DNA of 64,000 nucleotides. Origin: Clostridium thermobutyricum DSM 4928. Lineage in GTDB: Bacteria; Bacillota; Clostridia; Clostridiales; Clostridiaceae. Of this stretch, positions 45,022-53,054 are shown one piece after another. Both the position numbers and the translations under genes were made by a program. Numbering within the stretch: the first letter of the stretch is position 1; each line of letters opens with the position of its first letter. The notes beneath the pieces were generated by a model, which saw only the letters and a program-made list of their open reading frames with translations, was not told where the DNA came from and ran no database searches. The stretch covers positions 1-64,000 of the forward strand of contig NZ_LTAY01000015.1 of the NCBI RefSeq assembly GCF_002050515.1, read 5' to 3'.

Positions 45022-46024
45022 ATCTTGGTATAAATCCAATTTTCTTTTGAACTTTTCTTAAAGTTTTATTTGCTATATAAGAAGCTTTTTGAGCACCATT
45101 TCTATAAATTTCTTCAAGAGTTTTCTTATCTTTTTGTAATTCAAGAGCTCTTGCTTGAATTGGAGCTAATTCTTCAATTATTGCATCTGCAACATCTTTC
45201 TTTAATTCCGCATATCCAAGATTTTCATAGTTCTTTACAATATCAAGTGGATTTTCACCTTTTATTGTAGCTAATATATCTATAAGATTTTTAACTCCAG
45301 GTTGTTCTTCGGTATAATTTACAACACCAACACTGTCAGTTACAGCTCTAGAAATTTTCTTTCTTATAACTTCTGGAGGATCCATAACTAATATGAAAGA
45401 GTTAACATTTTCATCTGATTTAGACATTTTTTTAGTTGGTTCTTGAAGGCTCATTATTTTAGCACCCTCTTTAGGAATATATCCAGTTGGAATTTTAAAT
45501 GTCTCACTATAAGCATTATTAAATCTATTTGCTAAATCACGAGCTAATTCTAAATGTTGAGTTTGGTCTTTTCCAACAGGAACAAGATCAGTTTGATATA
45601 AAAGAATATCTGCTGCCATTAATACTGGATACATAAAAAGTCCAGCACCTATTGAATCGCCAAATCTTTTTGATTTGTCTTTATATTGTGTCATTCTTGA
45701 AAGTTCACCAACATAAGAATTACAAGTTAAAAGCCAACCACACTCAGCATGAGCAGGTACATGTGACTGAATGAAAAGAGTATTCTTTTCTGGATCTATA
45801 CCAGCTGCTAAATATATTGAAAGAAGTTCTAAAGTTTTGCTTCTAAGATCTTTTGGTTTTTGAGGAACTGTTATAGCATGTAAATCAACTACGCAAAAAT
45901 AACAGTCATAATCTTCTTGTAATTTAACCCAGCTTTTTATAGCACCTAAGTAATTCCCAAGAGTTATGTTTCCTGAAGGTTGAATACCACTAAAAATAAC
46001 TTTTTTAGCTTCTGAATTTTCCAT
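45020..46024 (-). CDS. trpS: Tryptophanyl-tRNA synthetase
   Basis: Class I synthetase of 334 residues charging tRNA-Trp. FSGIQPSGNITLGNYLGAIK contains the HIGH-equivalent TLGN, and KKMSKSDEN is the KMSKS loop. GAGLFMYPVLMAADILLYQ and VPVGKDQTQHLELARD are typical. GGAGTG lies before the ATG. It has a short leader behind a consensus promoter and no T-box that I can see. Confidence 0.97.
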   Translation of the reverse strand: MENSEAKKVIFSGIQPSGNITLGNYLGAIKSWVKLQEDYDCYFCVVDLHAITVPQKPKDLRSKTLELLSIYLAAGIDPEKNTLFIQSHVPAHAECGWLLTCNSYVGELSRMTQYKDKSKRFGDSIGAGLFMYPVLMAADILLYQTDLVPVGKDQTQHLELARDLANRFNNAYSETFKIPTGYIPKEGAKIMSLQEPTKKMSKSDENVNSFILVMDPPEVIRKKISRAVTDSVGVVNYTEEQPGVKNLIDILATIKGENPLDIVKNYENLGYAELKKDVADAIIEELAPIQARALELQKDKKTLEEIYRNGAQKASYIANKTLRKVQKKIGFIPR

Positions 46025-46057
46025 AATTTCACTCCTTACTAGGTATTTATAATATAA

Positions 46058-46086
46058 ATTATATGTTCCTGTAAACCCAATGTCAA
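46058..46086 (-). promoter_or_regulatory. Consensus promoter of trpS
   Basis: On the minus strand, TTGACA (complement of 46081-46086) and TATAAT (complement of 46058-46063) are spaced 17 bases apart, fully consensus. The leader to the ATG at 46024 is under 30 bases. Confidence 0.85.
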
Positions 46087-46155
46087 TTTGAAATAATACA
46101 GTAAAATCAGGTTTTTATATTCTTTTCAAATAAAAAGAAAACGTATATTTTCACC

Positions 46156-47232
46156 TTACATTTTCATTCTTTTATATTTAAAGAAATAAATTACATAAGT
46201 TATTAGTGGAATAACGAAAAATACCACTAAAAGTATAAATTGCAAAGGTCTAAGTAAATTAAACATAACAAATTGACTAGAACCGATAAAATAGGATAAT
46301 ACAGCAATTATTATTGTATATATAGTGATAAAAACTTTTTTTCTTTTAATTTTATTTCTTAATAAGGTTATTATTCCTGTTAATGATAAGACATATTTTA
46401 AAAATAAATTACAAACAGTTCTAAGTAAGAAAAAGAAATCACCAAACTCAAGAAAATCTTCAATGTCTAATCTTTGAGCTTGATAAAATTCTGGATAATA
46501 TATATTAGATGCCCTAAGTGGACCAAAAGTTCCAATTAAAAGTACAAAAACAAATGTAACTAATATACAAATAATAAAAGTACCTAATAAGCTATTTTTT
46601 ATTAAATTTTCTTTATCACGTACATATCTTAAAAAAGGAAATATTATAGCTATGGAAGAGAAAGAACCTAGCAGCATAAGTGTTGCAAAAATGTTTTCCT
46701 TTGAAAGTCCATTAAATAAAATAGGCAAAAGATATTGGAAGTTTTTATATTGATAAAGCAATGCCATTAAAAATAAATTAGATACAAAAATAATAGTTAT
46801 AGTTACAATTACAACTATAGTTATTGTTCTAAAATTTTTACTAGCTACATATGCAGCAGGAATTATAAAAAATGCTAAGCAATACCATATTGGAGTTTCT
46901 ATAAATATTGTTGTATGAATTGCACTAGACTCCACTGTAGCAGCTTCTAATGAAGTTAAAAATAGTCCTACACAAAATAGAAATAAAAAAATATTTCCAA
47001 GCAATTTAGGATAAGTATTATAAAAAACTTTCTCTAATGTTAAAGTCTTAGTTTTTAAAGATATAAACATTATTAGAAAAATAAATCCTAATAAAAGAAA
47101 GGTTGCTACTAATGCAGAGATCCAAGTATCTCTTCCATTAACTCCTATAAAAATTGAAGCATAAGTTCTGGCACTTATGGCAGTAACCGAAAAAATAAAA
47201 AATATCAAATGTTTTGAATTTATTTTGTACAT
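46156..47232 (-). CDS. gerKB: Spore germination receptor subunit B
   Basis: Integral membrane protein of 358 residues with about 10 helices, in the GerAB/APC-type transporter family that forms the germinant-binding subunit of nutrient receptors in the spore inner membrane. FFIFSVTAISARTYASIF, LATFLLLGFIFLIMFISL and the final helices followed by a basic YFFKYKRMKM tail fit the family. It stands alone, divergent from gerKA-gerKC across 104 bp. GGGAG lies before the ATG. Expression is expected in the forespore. Confidence 0.9.
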   Translation of the reverse strand: MYKINSKHLIFFIFSVTAISARTYASIFIGVNGRDTWISALVATFLLLGFIFLIMFISLKTKTLTLEKVFYNTYPKLLGNIFLFLFCVGLFLTSLEAATVESSAIHTTIFIETPIWYCLAFFIIPAAYVASKNFRTITIVVIVTITIIFVSNLFLMALLYQYKNFQYLLPILFNGLSKENIFATLMLLGSFSSIAIIFPFLRYVRDKENLIKNSLLGTFIICILVTFVFVLLIGTFGPLRASNIYYPEFYQAQRLDIEDFLEFGDFFFLLRTVCNLFLKYVLSLTGIITLLRNKIKRKKVFITIYTIIIAVLSYFIGSSQFVMFNLLRPLQFILLVVFFVIPLITYVIYFFKYKRMKM

Positions 47233-47289
47233 TTAAAAACTCTCCCTTTTATATAAAAAATGAATTTAAAGTTAGTATTTACAAAATAA

Positions 47290-47319
47290 TGAATATTAAA
47301 CATTTATTTAGGAATAATA
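47290..47319 (+). promoter_or_regulatory. Candidate sigma-G promoter of gerKA-gerKC
   Basis: TGAATA at 47290-47295 and AATAATA at 47313-47319, 17 bases apart, resemble the forespore sigma-G consensus (TGNATA and CATACTA), with five of seven bases at -10. The position, 18 bases before the ATG, is suitable. Confidence 0.4.
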
Positions 47320-47336
47320 TTTTTAGGTGATGTAGA

Positions 47337-48764
47337 ATGAATAATAATTTAATGAAAATTAAGAATGTTTTAGAGGGGAGTTTTGATGTTAAATATAGAG
47401 AAGTGGAAACTTCCTTAGGAAAAGCAACTTTAGTGTTTGTAGATAATTTATGTAGTACACAGTTTATAAGTCAATATATTGTTTTTCCATTAAAAGAAAA
47501 AAAGTATAAATGCAGAAATATGGATGACATAATTAAAAATGTTTTAGATATAAACATAACAAATTACGTTAAAGATAAAACAGACATAGAAGATGCATTA
47601 TTACATATCGTATCTGGAGATGTAGTGATTGTTATTGAAGGATATGAAGAATTAATATATTGTGAAGCAAAAGGATTTGTTAGAAGAAGTATTTCTATAC
47701 CAGTTACAGAAGCAGTAGTAAAAGGTCCAAGAGAAGGATTTAATGAGGTTTTTGTTGATAATATATCTTTATTAAGAAGAAAAATGAAAAATCCAGATCT
47801 AAAATTTGAGCCTACATATGTAGGAGAAAAAAGTCAAACAGTAGTTTGTTTAGCATACATAAAAGGAGTAGCACCAGAATCTTTAGTAGAATATGCAAGA
47901 AACACAATAAAATCATTAAAAATAGATTTCTTATTAGATACAAACTTTGTTGAAAGTAAATTTAAGACAAAAAATTCAGTTTTTGATACAGTAGGATATA
48001 CTGAAAAACCAGATGAAGTTGCGGCAAAAATGATGGAAGGAAGAATTGCAGTACTTGTTGATGGAACTCCATTTGTTATAACAATACCATACTTTTTCTT
48101 AGAAAATTTCCAAATGCCAGATGATTATTATACAAATAAAACATTTGCAAATTTTACAAGAGTAATAAGATGGTTTGCTTTCTTTTTTGCAACATTTATT
48201 CCAGGTATGTATGTAGCAATAATTACATATCATTTTTCTTTAATACCTCCATTATTTGTATTTAGGTTAGCAGTATCTAGAGCTGGAGTACCATTACCAA
48301 CAGTATTAGAAGTGCTCGTAATGATGGTATCCTTCCAATTGGTGAAAGAAGCAGGATTAAGGCTCCCTCAACCTATAGGAAATGCAATGAGTATAGTTGC
48401 AGCACTTATATTAGGAGAAGCAGCAGTTGGAGCAGGGATAGCATCAAGAATTACAATTGTGATAATAGCTTTAAGTATGCTAAGTTATTTCCTAGTTCCT
48501 AAAATGTATGGTGCATTAACCATATGGTCATTTGTTTTTGTAATTGTTGGAGGATTCTTTGGCTTACCAGGTTTATTCGTATTTTCAATGGTTTTCTTAG
48601 CAAATATTGCAGATTTAGAAACAGGAGGATACCCTTATTTATTTCCAATAGGAAGTTCTGAAAGATTTAGATTTAAAGATGTTTTTTTTAGAGGAAAATT
48701 GGATAGAATTTCTAAAGAGATAATTGGGAAAGGTGAGAAAGATGAAGATAAGAAAATTGATTAA
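47337..48764 (+). CDS. gerKA: Spore germination receptor subunit A
   Basis: GerA-family protein of 475 residues. A soluble N-terminal part (about 1-270) is followed by five hydrophobic segments and a basic cytosolic tail. VKGPREGFNEVFVDNISLLRRK, DGTPFVITIPYFFLENFQMP and ETGGYPYLFPIGS are strong GerA-family signatures. It forms the receptor with GerKB and GerKC in the spore inner membrane. The end overlaps gerKC by 23 bases, so the two are co-translated. Confidence 0.95.
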   Translation: MNNNLMKIKNVLEGSFDVKYREVETSLGKATLVFVDNLCSTQFISQYIVFPLKEKKYKCRNMDDIIKNVLDINITNYVKDKTDIEDALLHIVSGDVVIVIEGYEELIYCEAKGFVRRSISIPVTEAVVKGPREGFNEVFVDNISLLRRKMKNPDLKFEPTYVGEKSQTVVCLAYIKGVAPESLVEYARNTIKSLKIDFLLDTNFVESKFKTKNSVFDTVGYTEKPDEVAAKMMEGRIAVLVDGTPFVITIPYFFLENFQMPDDYYTNKTFANFTRVIRWFAFFFATFIPGMYVAIITYHFSLIPPLFVFRLAVSRAGVPLPTVLEVLVMMVSFQLVKEAGLRLPQPIGNAMSIVAALILGEAAVGAGIASRITIVIIALSMLSYFLVPKMYGALTIWSFVFVIVGGFFGLPGLFVFSMVFLANIADLETGGYPYLFPIGSSERFRFKDVFFRGKLDRISKEIIGKGEKDEDKKID

Positions 48765-49866
48765 AGTTGGTATACTTTTAATTGCTATACTTCTTATGTT
48801 AGCAGGCTGTTATAATTATAGAGATATAAATAATGTTACTTTTGTTACTAGTATGGTATTTGATTTAGATCCTATAGGAAATGTAGTAATTTATATGGAT
48901 TGTGTTAGACCATATAGAGATAATAATGAAAGTTCTGATAATGGAAAAAGAATACTATATAAAGGTACAGGAAAAACAGTTTTAGAAGCATTAAGAGATG
49001 TAAATATGGCATCAAGTTATAAAATAAATGTTACACAGAATAAAGCTTTTATATTTACAGAAAAAGCTGTTAAAGAAGGAATAGATAAATTTTTAGGTAT
49101 TATAAATAATGACCAAGAATTTTTAGTTAAGCCTTATATCTTTGCTTATTTTGGAGATGTAGAAAGATTATTAAAAGTAGCAGCTAGTGATGAAGAGTAT
49201 ATGGGACTTTTCATAAATGATCTTGTTAAGAAAAATAAAGCAAATTCAAGAGCAATAATTGTAAATATAAATGAATATATGACTGCAAGTGAAATTGGAG
49301 CTAATAGTGCTCTTATTGGAGCATTAGAGTTAAGAAAAGATGTAATTGATGAGAGAATAGAATTAAGTGGTGGAGTAATAATGAGAAATAATGTTATGCA
49401 AGAGAAAATTGACATTATGGATGGCTTAACATTTAACATTTTAGAAGATAAAGTTAAAACAGGTACTTTAGAAATAGTTAATCCGCAAATGGAAGAAGGA
49501 TTTATAACTTTTGAAATATTAAAAAATAAAACTAAAACCAAAATAGAATATAATGGTGATAGAGTTTTATTAACTAAGGATGTAAATATGAAGGTTACTT
49601 TAGCAGAATCACAAGGAAGGTTTATAGTTGATAAACAATCCTTACAGATTATAGAGGATACAACAGAAGTAAGAATAAAAGAATATTTACAAGCATTCTT
49701 TGATAAATATAATAAAAAAAATATTGACATTCTTGGCGTAGAAAGAATGTTAGAAATAAAATATCCAGGTTTAGTTAAGGAAGACATATTAAGTATCTTA
49801 GATGTAGATATAAAAGTGAACTTGGATGTAGAAGGAACTAGTAATACTAAGAACAGTTATTTCTAG
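48742..49866 (+). CDS. gerKC: Spore germination receptor subunit C (lipoprotein)
   Basis: GerC-family lipoprotein of about 374 residues. The signal peptide ends in LMLAGC with the lipid-modified Cys23, and GCYNYRDINNVTFVTSMVFD is the usual mature N-terminus. The three-domain body includes VTQNKAFIFTEKAVKEGI and the C-terminal DILGVERMLEIKYP. The frame is open from 48724; AAAGGTGAG sets the ATG at 48742. The bicistronic gerKA-gerKC order without B is the C. perfringens arrangement. Confidence 0.94.
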   Translation: MKIRKLIKVGILLIAILLMLAGCYNYRDINNVTFVTSMVFDLDPIGNVVIYMDCVRPYRDNNESSDNGKRILYKGTGKTVLEALRDVNMASSYKINVTQNKAFIFTEKAVKEGIDKFLGIINNDQEFLVKPYIFAYFGDVERLLKVAASDEEYMGLFINDLVKKNKANSRAIIVNINEYMTASEIGANSALIGALELRKDVIDERIELSGGVIMRNNVMQEKIDIMDGLTFNILEDKVKTGTLEIVNPQMEEGFITFEILKNKTKTKIEYNGDRVLLTKDVNMKVTLAESQGRFIVDKQSLQIIEDTTEVRIKEYLQAFFDKYNKKNIDILGVERMLEIKYPGLVKEDILSILDVDIKVNLDVEGTSNTKNSYF

Positions 49867-49963
49867 TTGTAAATCTTATTGAAATTAAATGTTAAAAATA
49901 GTATCATTTAAATATATCAAATAAATTGATGAACTTTATTTTAGGTGGTGGTTTTTTTTAGCT

Positions 49964-51055
49964 ATGGATTATTATAGAGAGCTGTATAATAATTTGAAAA
50001 ATGAATATGAAATCTATCAAAATTATACAGAAAAAAAAATTCAACAAGTAATCAATAGGAATATAAAATTAGAAAAAGACATGGATGTTTTATCTAATAT
50101 AGTACAGATAAGTCAGTACATAAATTCTTATATAAGAGATAAAAACTTGGTATCAATGATAAATGATATGATAATTGGAGTTTTAGGTGTAAAACATTCA
50201 TCTATATATACAATGAAGCTTGGAAAATTAGAAATTAGAGCTAGTAGTCCAGAAGCTTGTAAAATGGAATTAACAGAAGAGGAAAGAAAACATTTTGAAG
50301 AGGGAAGAGAATATATTTTCAATTCAAATACTTATTTAAAAATTTGCCCCAGCTGTAAAACTAAAATAAAATCATCAATGGGAATGCCAATAAAATTAAG
50401 GGATAAGTTTATAGGATATATAATAGTAGATCATACAATAAATCTAACTGAGGAAAATAGAATATTTTTAAGATCAATTTCTAATCAAATTGCTATAGCA
50501 CTTGAAAATTCTATCTTGTATATGGAACTTAGTAATATGGCAAAAAAAGATCCTTTAATGGGAATATATAATAGAAAGTACTTTTTTAAAAAGGTAGAAA
50601 AATTATTAGAAAAAGAAAAAGATATTGATTATGCAATAGTAATGTTAGATTTAGACAATTTTAAAAAGATAAATGATACTTTTGGACATCAATATGGTGA
50701 TGAAGTATTAAAAGTTGTTGGTAGAGTAGTTATTAAAAATGCTTTGAAAACTTCTATATTTGCTCGATATGGTGGAGAAGAGTTAATATTATTTGTATAT
50801 GGATTTAAAAATAAAGAAGAAGTTTATAATCAAGTTGAAACTATGAGAAAAGAAATTCAAGATAAAGAAATTATATTAGGAGATATAAAATCTAATGCAA
50901 CAGCAAGTTTAGGTTTAGCATTTTCTTCTAATGAAAATAGAACATTATTAGATATAATAAATAAAGCAGATATGCTTTTATATAAAGCAAAGCATAATGG
51001 AAAAAATAGAGTGGTTTGTGAAGAAGAATTTATTAAAGAAACTAATATCTTATAA
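49964..51055 (+). CDS. GAF-GGDEF diguanylate cyclase
   Basis: Protein of 363 residues expected to make cyclic di-GMP. Residues 15-40 look coiled-coil, 45-185 resemble a GAF sensor domain and 190-355 a GGDEF domain. The active-site loop ARYGGEEL (GGEEL at 270-274) and the metal/nucleotide segment MLDLDNFKKINDTFGH are intact, so it should be active. The inhibitory RxxD site five residues before GGEEL reads LKTS, so product inhibition is unlikely. A CPSC motif at 128-131 inside the GAF-like part is unusual. The AGGTGG site lies 15 bases before the ATG, longer than optimal. No membrane segment. Confidence 0.88.
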   Translation: MDYYRELYNNLKNEYEIYQNYTEKKIQQVINRNIKLEKDMDVLSNIVQISQYINSYIRDKNLVSMINDMIIGVLGVKHSSIYTMKLGKLEIRASSPEACKMELTEEERKHFEEGREYIFNSNTYLKICPSCKTKIKSSMGMPIKLRDKFIGYIIVDHTINLTEENRIFLRSISNQIAIALENSILYMELSNMAKKDPLMGIYNRKYFFKKVEKLLEKEKDIDYAIVMLDLDNFKKINDTFGHQYGDEVLKVVGRVVIKNALKTSIFARYGGEELILFVYGFKNKEEVYNQVETMRKEIQDKEIILGDIKSNATASLGLAFSSNENRTLLDIINKADMLLYKAKHNGKNRVVCEEEFIKETNIL

Positions 51056-51158
51056 AAAAATAAGGTATTAGTTTTTTATATTTTTATAAATAAATTAGAA
51101 CATAAAAAAATTGGATATGAATATAAATATATAAAAGAATTTATAGGGGTTGAAGATT

Positions 51159-51569
51159 ATGATTCAAATTTTTTGCAATGAAAGGGGTTCTGGGAAGACA
51201 AAAAAACTTATAGAAAAAGCTAATATGTGTGTAAAAGAAGCTAAAGGAAATATGGTGTTTATTGATGATGATCATACCAATGCAAGATTTGTAGATAGGA
51301 ATATTAGATTTGTGTCTACTGAGGATTTTCACATAAAAGGATGTAAATGTTTTTATGGATTTTTATGTGGTATAATTTCTAGTGACTATGATATTGAGCA
51401 CATATATATAGATGGACTTTTAAGTGTGCTTAATTGTTCATTATATGAAACTAAAGATTTATTTTTAAAATTATCAAAAATATGTAATAAATATAACATT
51501 GATATGTTTATAAATATAAATAGTGAAAAGATGACTGAAATCCCTGAATTTATGGAGGAATTTGTTTAA
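51159..51569 (+). CDS. Small P-loop-like hypothetical protein
   Basis: Protein of 136 residues, not recognised as a named family. The N-terminus MIQIFCNERGSGKTKKLIEK resembles a Walker A strand-loop-helix, but the first glycine of GxxxxGKT is an Asn. MVFIDDDH and HIYIDGLL could be acidic strand ends, the second a possible Walker B. No membrane segment. The frame is open from TTG at 51150; the ATG at 51159, 11 bases after AGGGG, is more likely. It is followed by a terminator, so it is probably a single-gene unit or co-transcribed with the cyclase. Confidence 0.65.
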   Translation: MIQIFCNERGSGKTKKLIEKANMCVKEAKGNMVFIDDDHTNARFVDRNIRFVSTEDFHIKGCKCFYGFLCGIISSDYDIEHIYIDGLLSVLNCSLYETKDLFLKLSKICNKYNIDMFININSEKMTEIPEFMEEFV

Positions 51570-51593
51570 ATAAAGAATAATATTAAATTTTAT

Positions 51594-51637
51594 AAGCCAG
51601 TTAGAAAACATGTTTTTTTAATTGGCTTTTGTTTTTT
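51594..51637 (+). terminator. Rho-independent terminator upstream of tyrS
   Basis: AAGCCAGTTA at 51594-51603 pairs with TAATTGGCTT at 51619-51628 through one wobble, followed by TTGTTTTTTT. It ends the small P-loop-like gene. Confidence 0.7.
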
Positions 51638-51721
51638 TAAAATCTTATAATATTGCAAAATGGAAAGCATGGTTATATACTATATTTATGCCTTTTAAGG
51701 GCTGAGGCAGGAGGAAGAAAG

Positions 51722-52948
51722 ATGACTAATGTATTAGATGAGTTACTAGAACGTGGATATATAAAACAATTTACTCACGAAAAAGAAACAAGAGAATTAT
51801 TAGAAAAAGAAAAAATAACATTCTATATAGGGTTTGATCCAACAGCTGATAGCTTACACGTTGGGCATTTTATTGCAATGATGTTTATGGCACATATGCA
51901 AAAAGCAGGACATAGACCTATAGCATTATTAGGTGGAGGAACTGCTATGGTTGGTGATCCAAGTGGAAAAACTGACATGAGAAAAATGCTTACAAAAGAA
52001 CAAATACAACATAATGTTGATTCAATTAAAAAGCAAATGTCAAGATTTATAGATTTCTCTGATGATAAAGCTTTAATAGTTAATAACGCTGATTGGTTAT
52101 TAGATTTAAACTATATTGATTTCTTAAGAGAAGTAGGTTCACATTTTACAGTTAATAAGATGTTATCAGCAGAATGCTTTAAAAAGAGACTAGCTACTGA
52201 TAACGGTTTATCATTCTTAGAATTTAACTATATGCTAATGCAAGGATATGATTTCTATGTTTTAAACAAAAAATATGGATGTAAAATGGAATTAGGTGGA
52301 GATGACCAATGGTCAAATATGATTGCTGGTGTTAACCTAGTTAGAAAAAAATCACAGGAAAATGTATTTGCAATGACTTGTTCATTACTTACAAACAGCC
52401 AAGGTGAAAAAATGGGTAAAACAGTAGGAGGAGCATTATGGCTTGATCCTGAAAGAGTATCACCATTTGATTTCTATCAATATTGGAGAAATGTTGCTGA
52501 TGCAGACGTATATAAATGTTTATCATTATTAACATTTGTTCCAATGGATGAAGTTAAAAAACTTTGTGCTGTAGAAGGTTCAGCTATGAATGAAGCTAAA
52601 AAAGTATTAGCTTTTGAAGTAACTAAACTTGTACATGGTGAAGAAGAAGCTAAAAAAGCAGAAGAAGCATCAAAAGCTTTATTTGCAGGTGGAGCAGATA
52701 TGTCAAATGTTCCTACAGAAGAATTATCAGCTGATATGCTTGAAGGAACACTTTTAGATGCATTAGTAAGTGTTAAAATATTCCCTTCAAAGTCAGAAGG
52801 AAGAAGATTAATACAACAAGGTGGAGTTACTTTAAATAATGAAAAGGTAACTGACATACAAAGACTATTAACAAGTGATGACTTTAAAGATGGGTCAGCT
52901 ATGCTTAAAAAAGGAAAGAAAAAATTCTTTAAATTAATAATAAAATAG
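51722..52948 (+). CDS. tyrS: Tyrosyl-tRNA synthetase
   Basis: Class I synthetase of 408 residues charging tRNA-Tyr. [17 protein letters not shown] contains the HIGH-like HVGH at 46-49, KMGKT near residue 230 is the KMSKS equivalent, and a C-terminal S4 RNA-binding domain ([19 protein letters not shown]) is present. The frame is open from 51653, but AGGAGG at 51709-51714 sets the ATG at 51722. The leader is only about 65 bases after a TATAAT at 51646-51651, with no room for the T-box often found before tyrS in Firmicutes. Confidence 0.96.
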   Translation: MTNVLDELLERGYIKQFTHEKETRELLEKEKITFYIGFDPTADSLHVGHFIAMMFMAHMQKAGHRPIALLGGGTAMVGDPSGKTDMRKMLTKEQIQHNVDSIKKQMSRFIDFSDDKALIVNNADWLLDLNYIDFLREVGSHFTVNKMLSAECFKKRLATDNGLSFLEFNYMLMQGYDFYVLNKKYGCKMELGGDDQWSNMIAGVNLVRKKSQENVFAMTCSLLTNSQGEKMGKTVGGALWLDPERVSPFDFYQYWRNVADADVYKCLSLLTFVPMDEVKKLCAVEGSAMNEAKKVLAFEVTKLVHGEEEAKKAEEASKALFAGGADMSNVPTEELSADMLEGTLLDALVSVKIFPSKSEGRRLIQQGGVTLNNEKVTDIQRLLTSDDFKDGSAMLKKGKKKFFKLIIK

Positions 52949-52956
52949 TTAAATAA

Positions 52957-52990
52957 AGTCCTTAGAAAAATTTTTCTAAGGACTATTTTT
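52957..52990 (+). terminator. Rho-independent terminator of tyrS
   Basis: AGTCCTTAGAAAAA and TTTTTCTAAGGACT are perfect reverse complements, followed by ATTTTT. Confidence 0.88.
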
Positions 52991-53054
52991 ATGTAAAAAA
53001 ATAATAAAAGCTTTCGATAATTACCTATAAAGATTTAGATTATGAGGTGATAGA

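Noticed and set aside
46025..46155. T-box leader in front of trpS
   Set aside because: A consensus promoter lies within 65 bases of the start and no TGGAACC core is present.
49146..49787. 213-residue minus-strand ORF opposite gerKC
   Set aside because: Antisense shadow of a well-supported gene, Ser/Ile/Phe-rich, no ribosome site.
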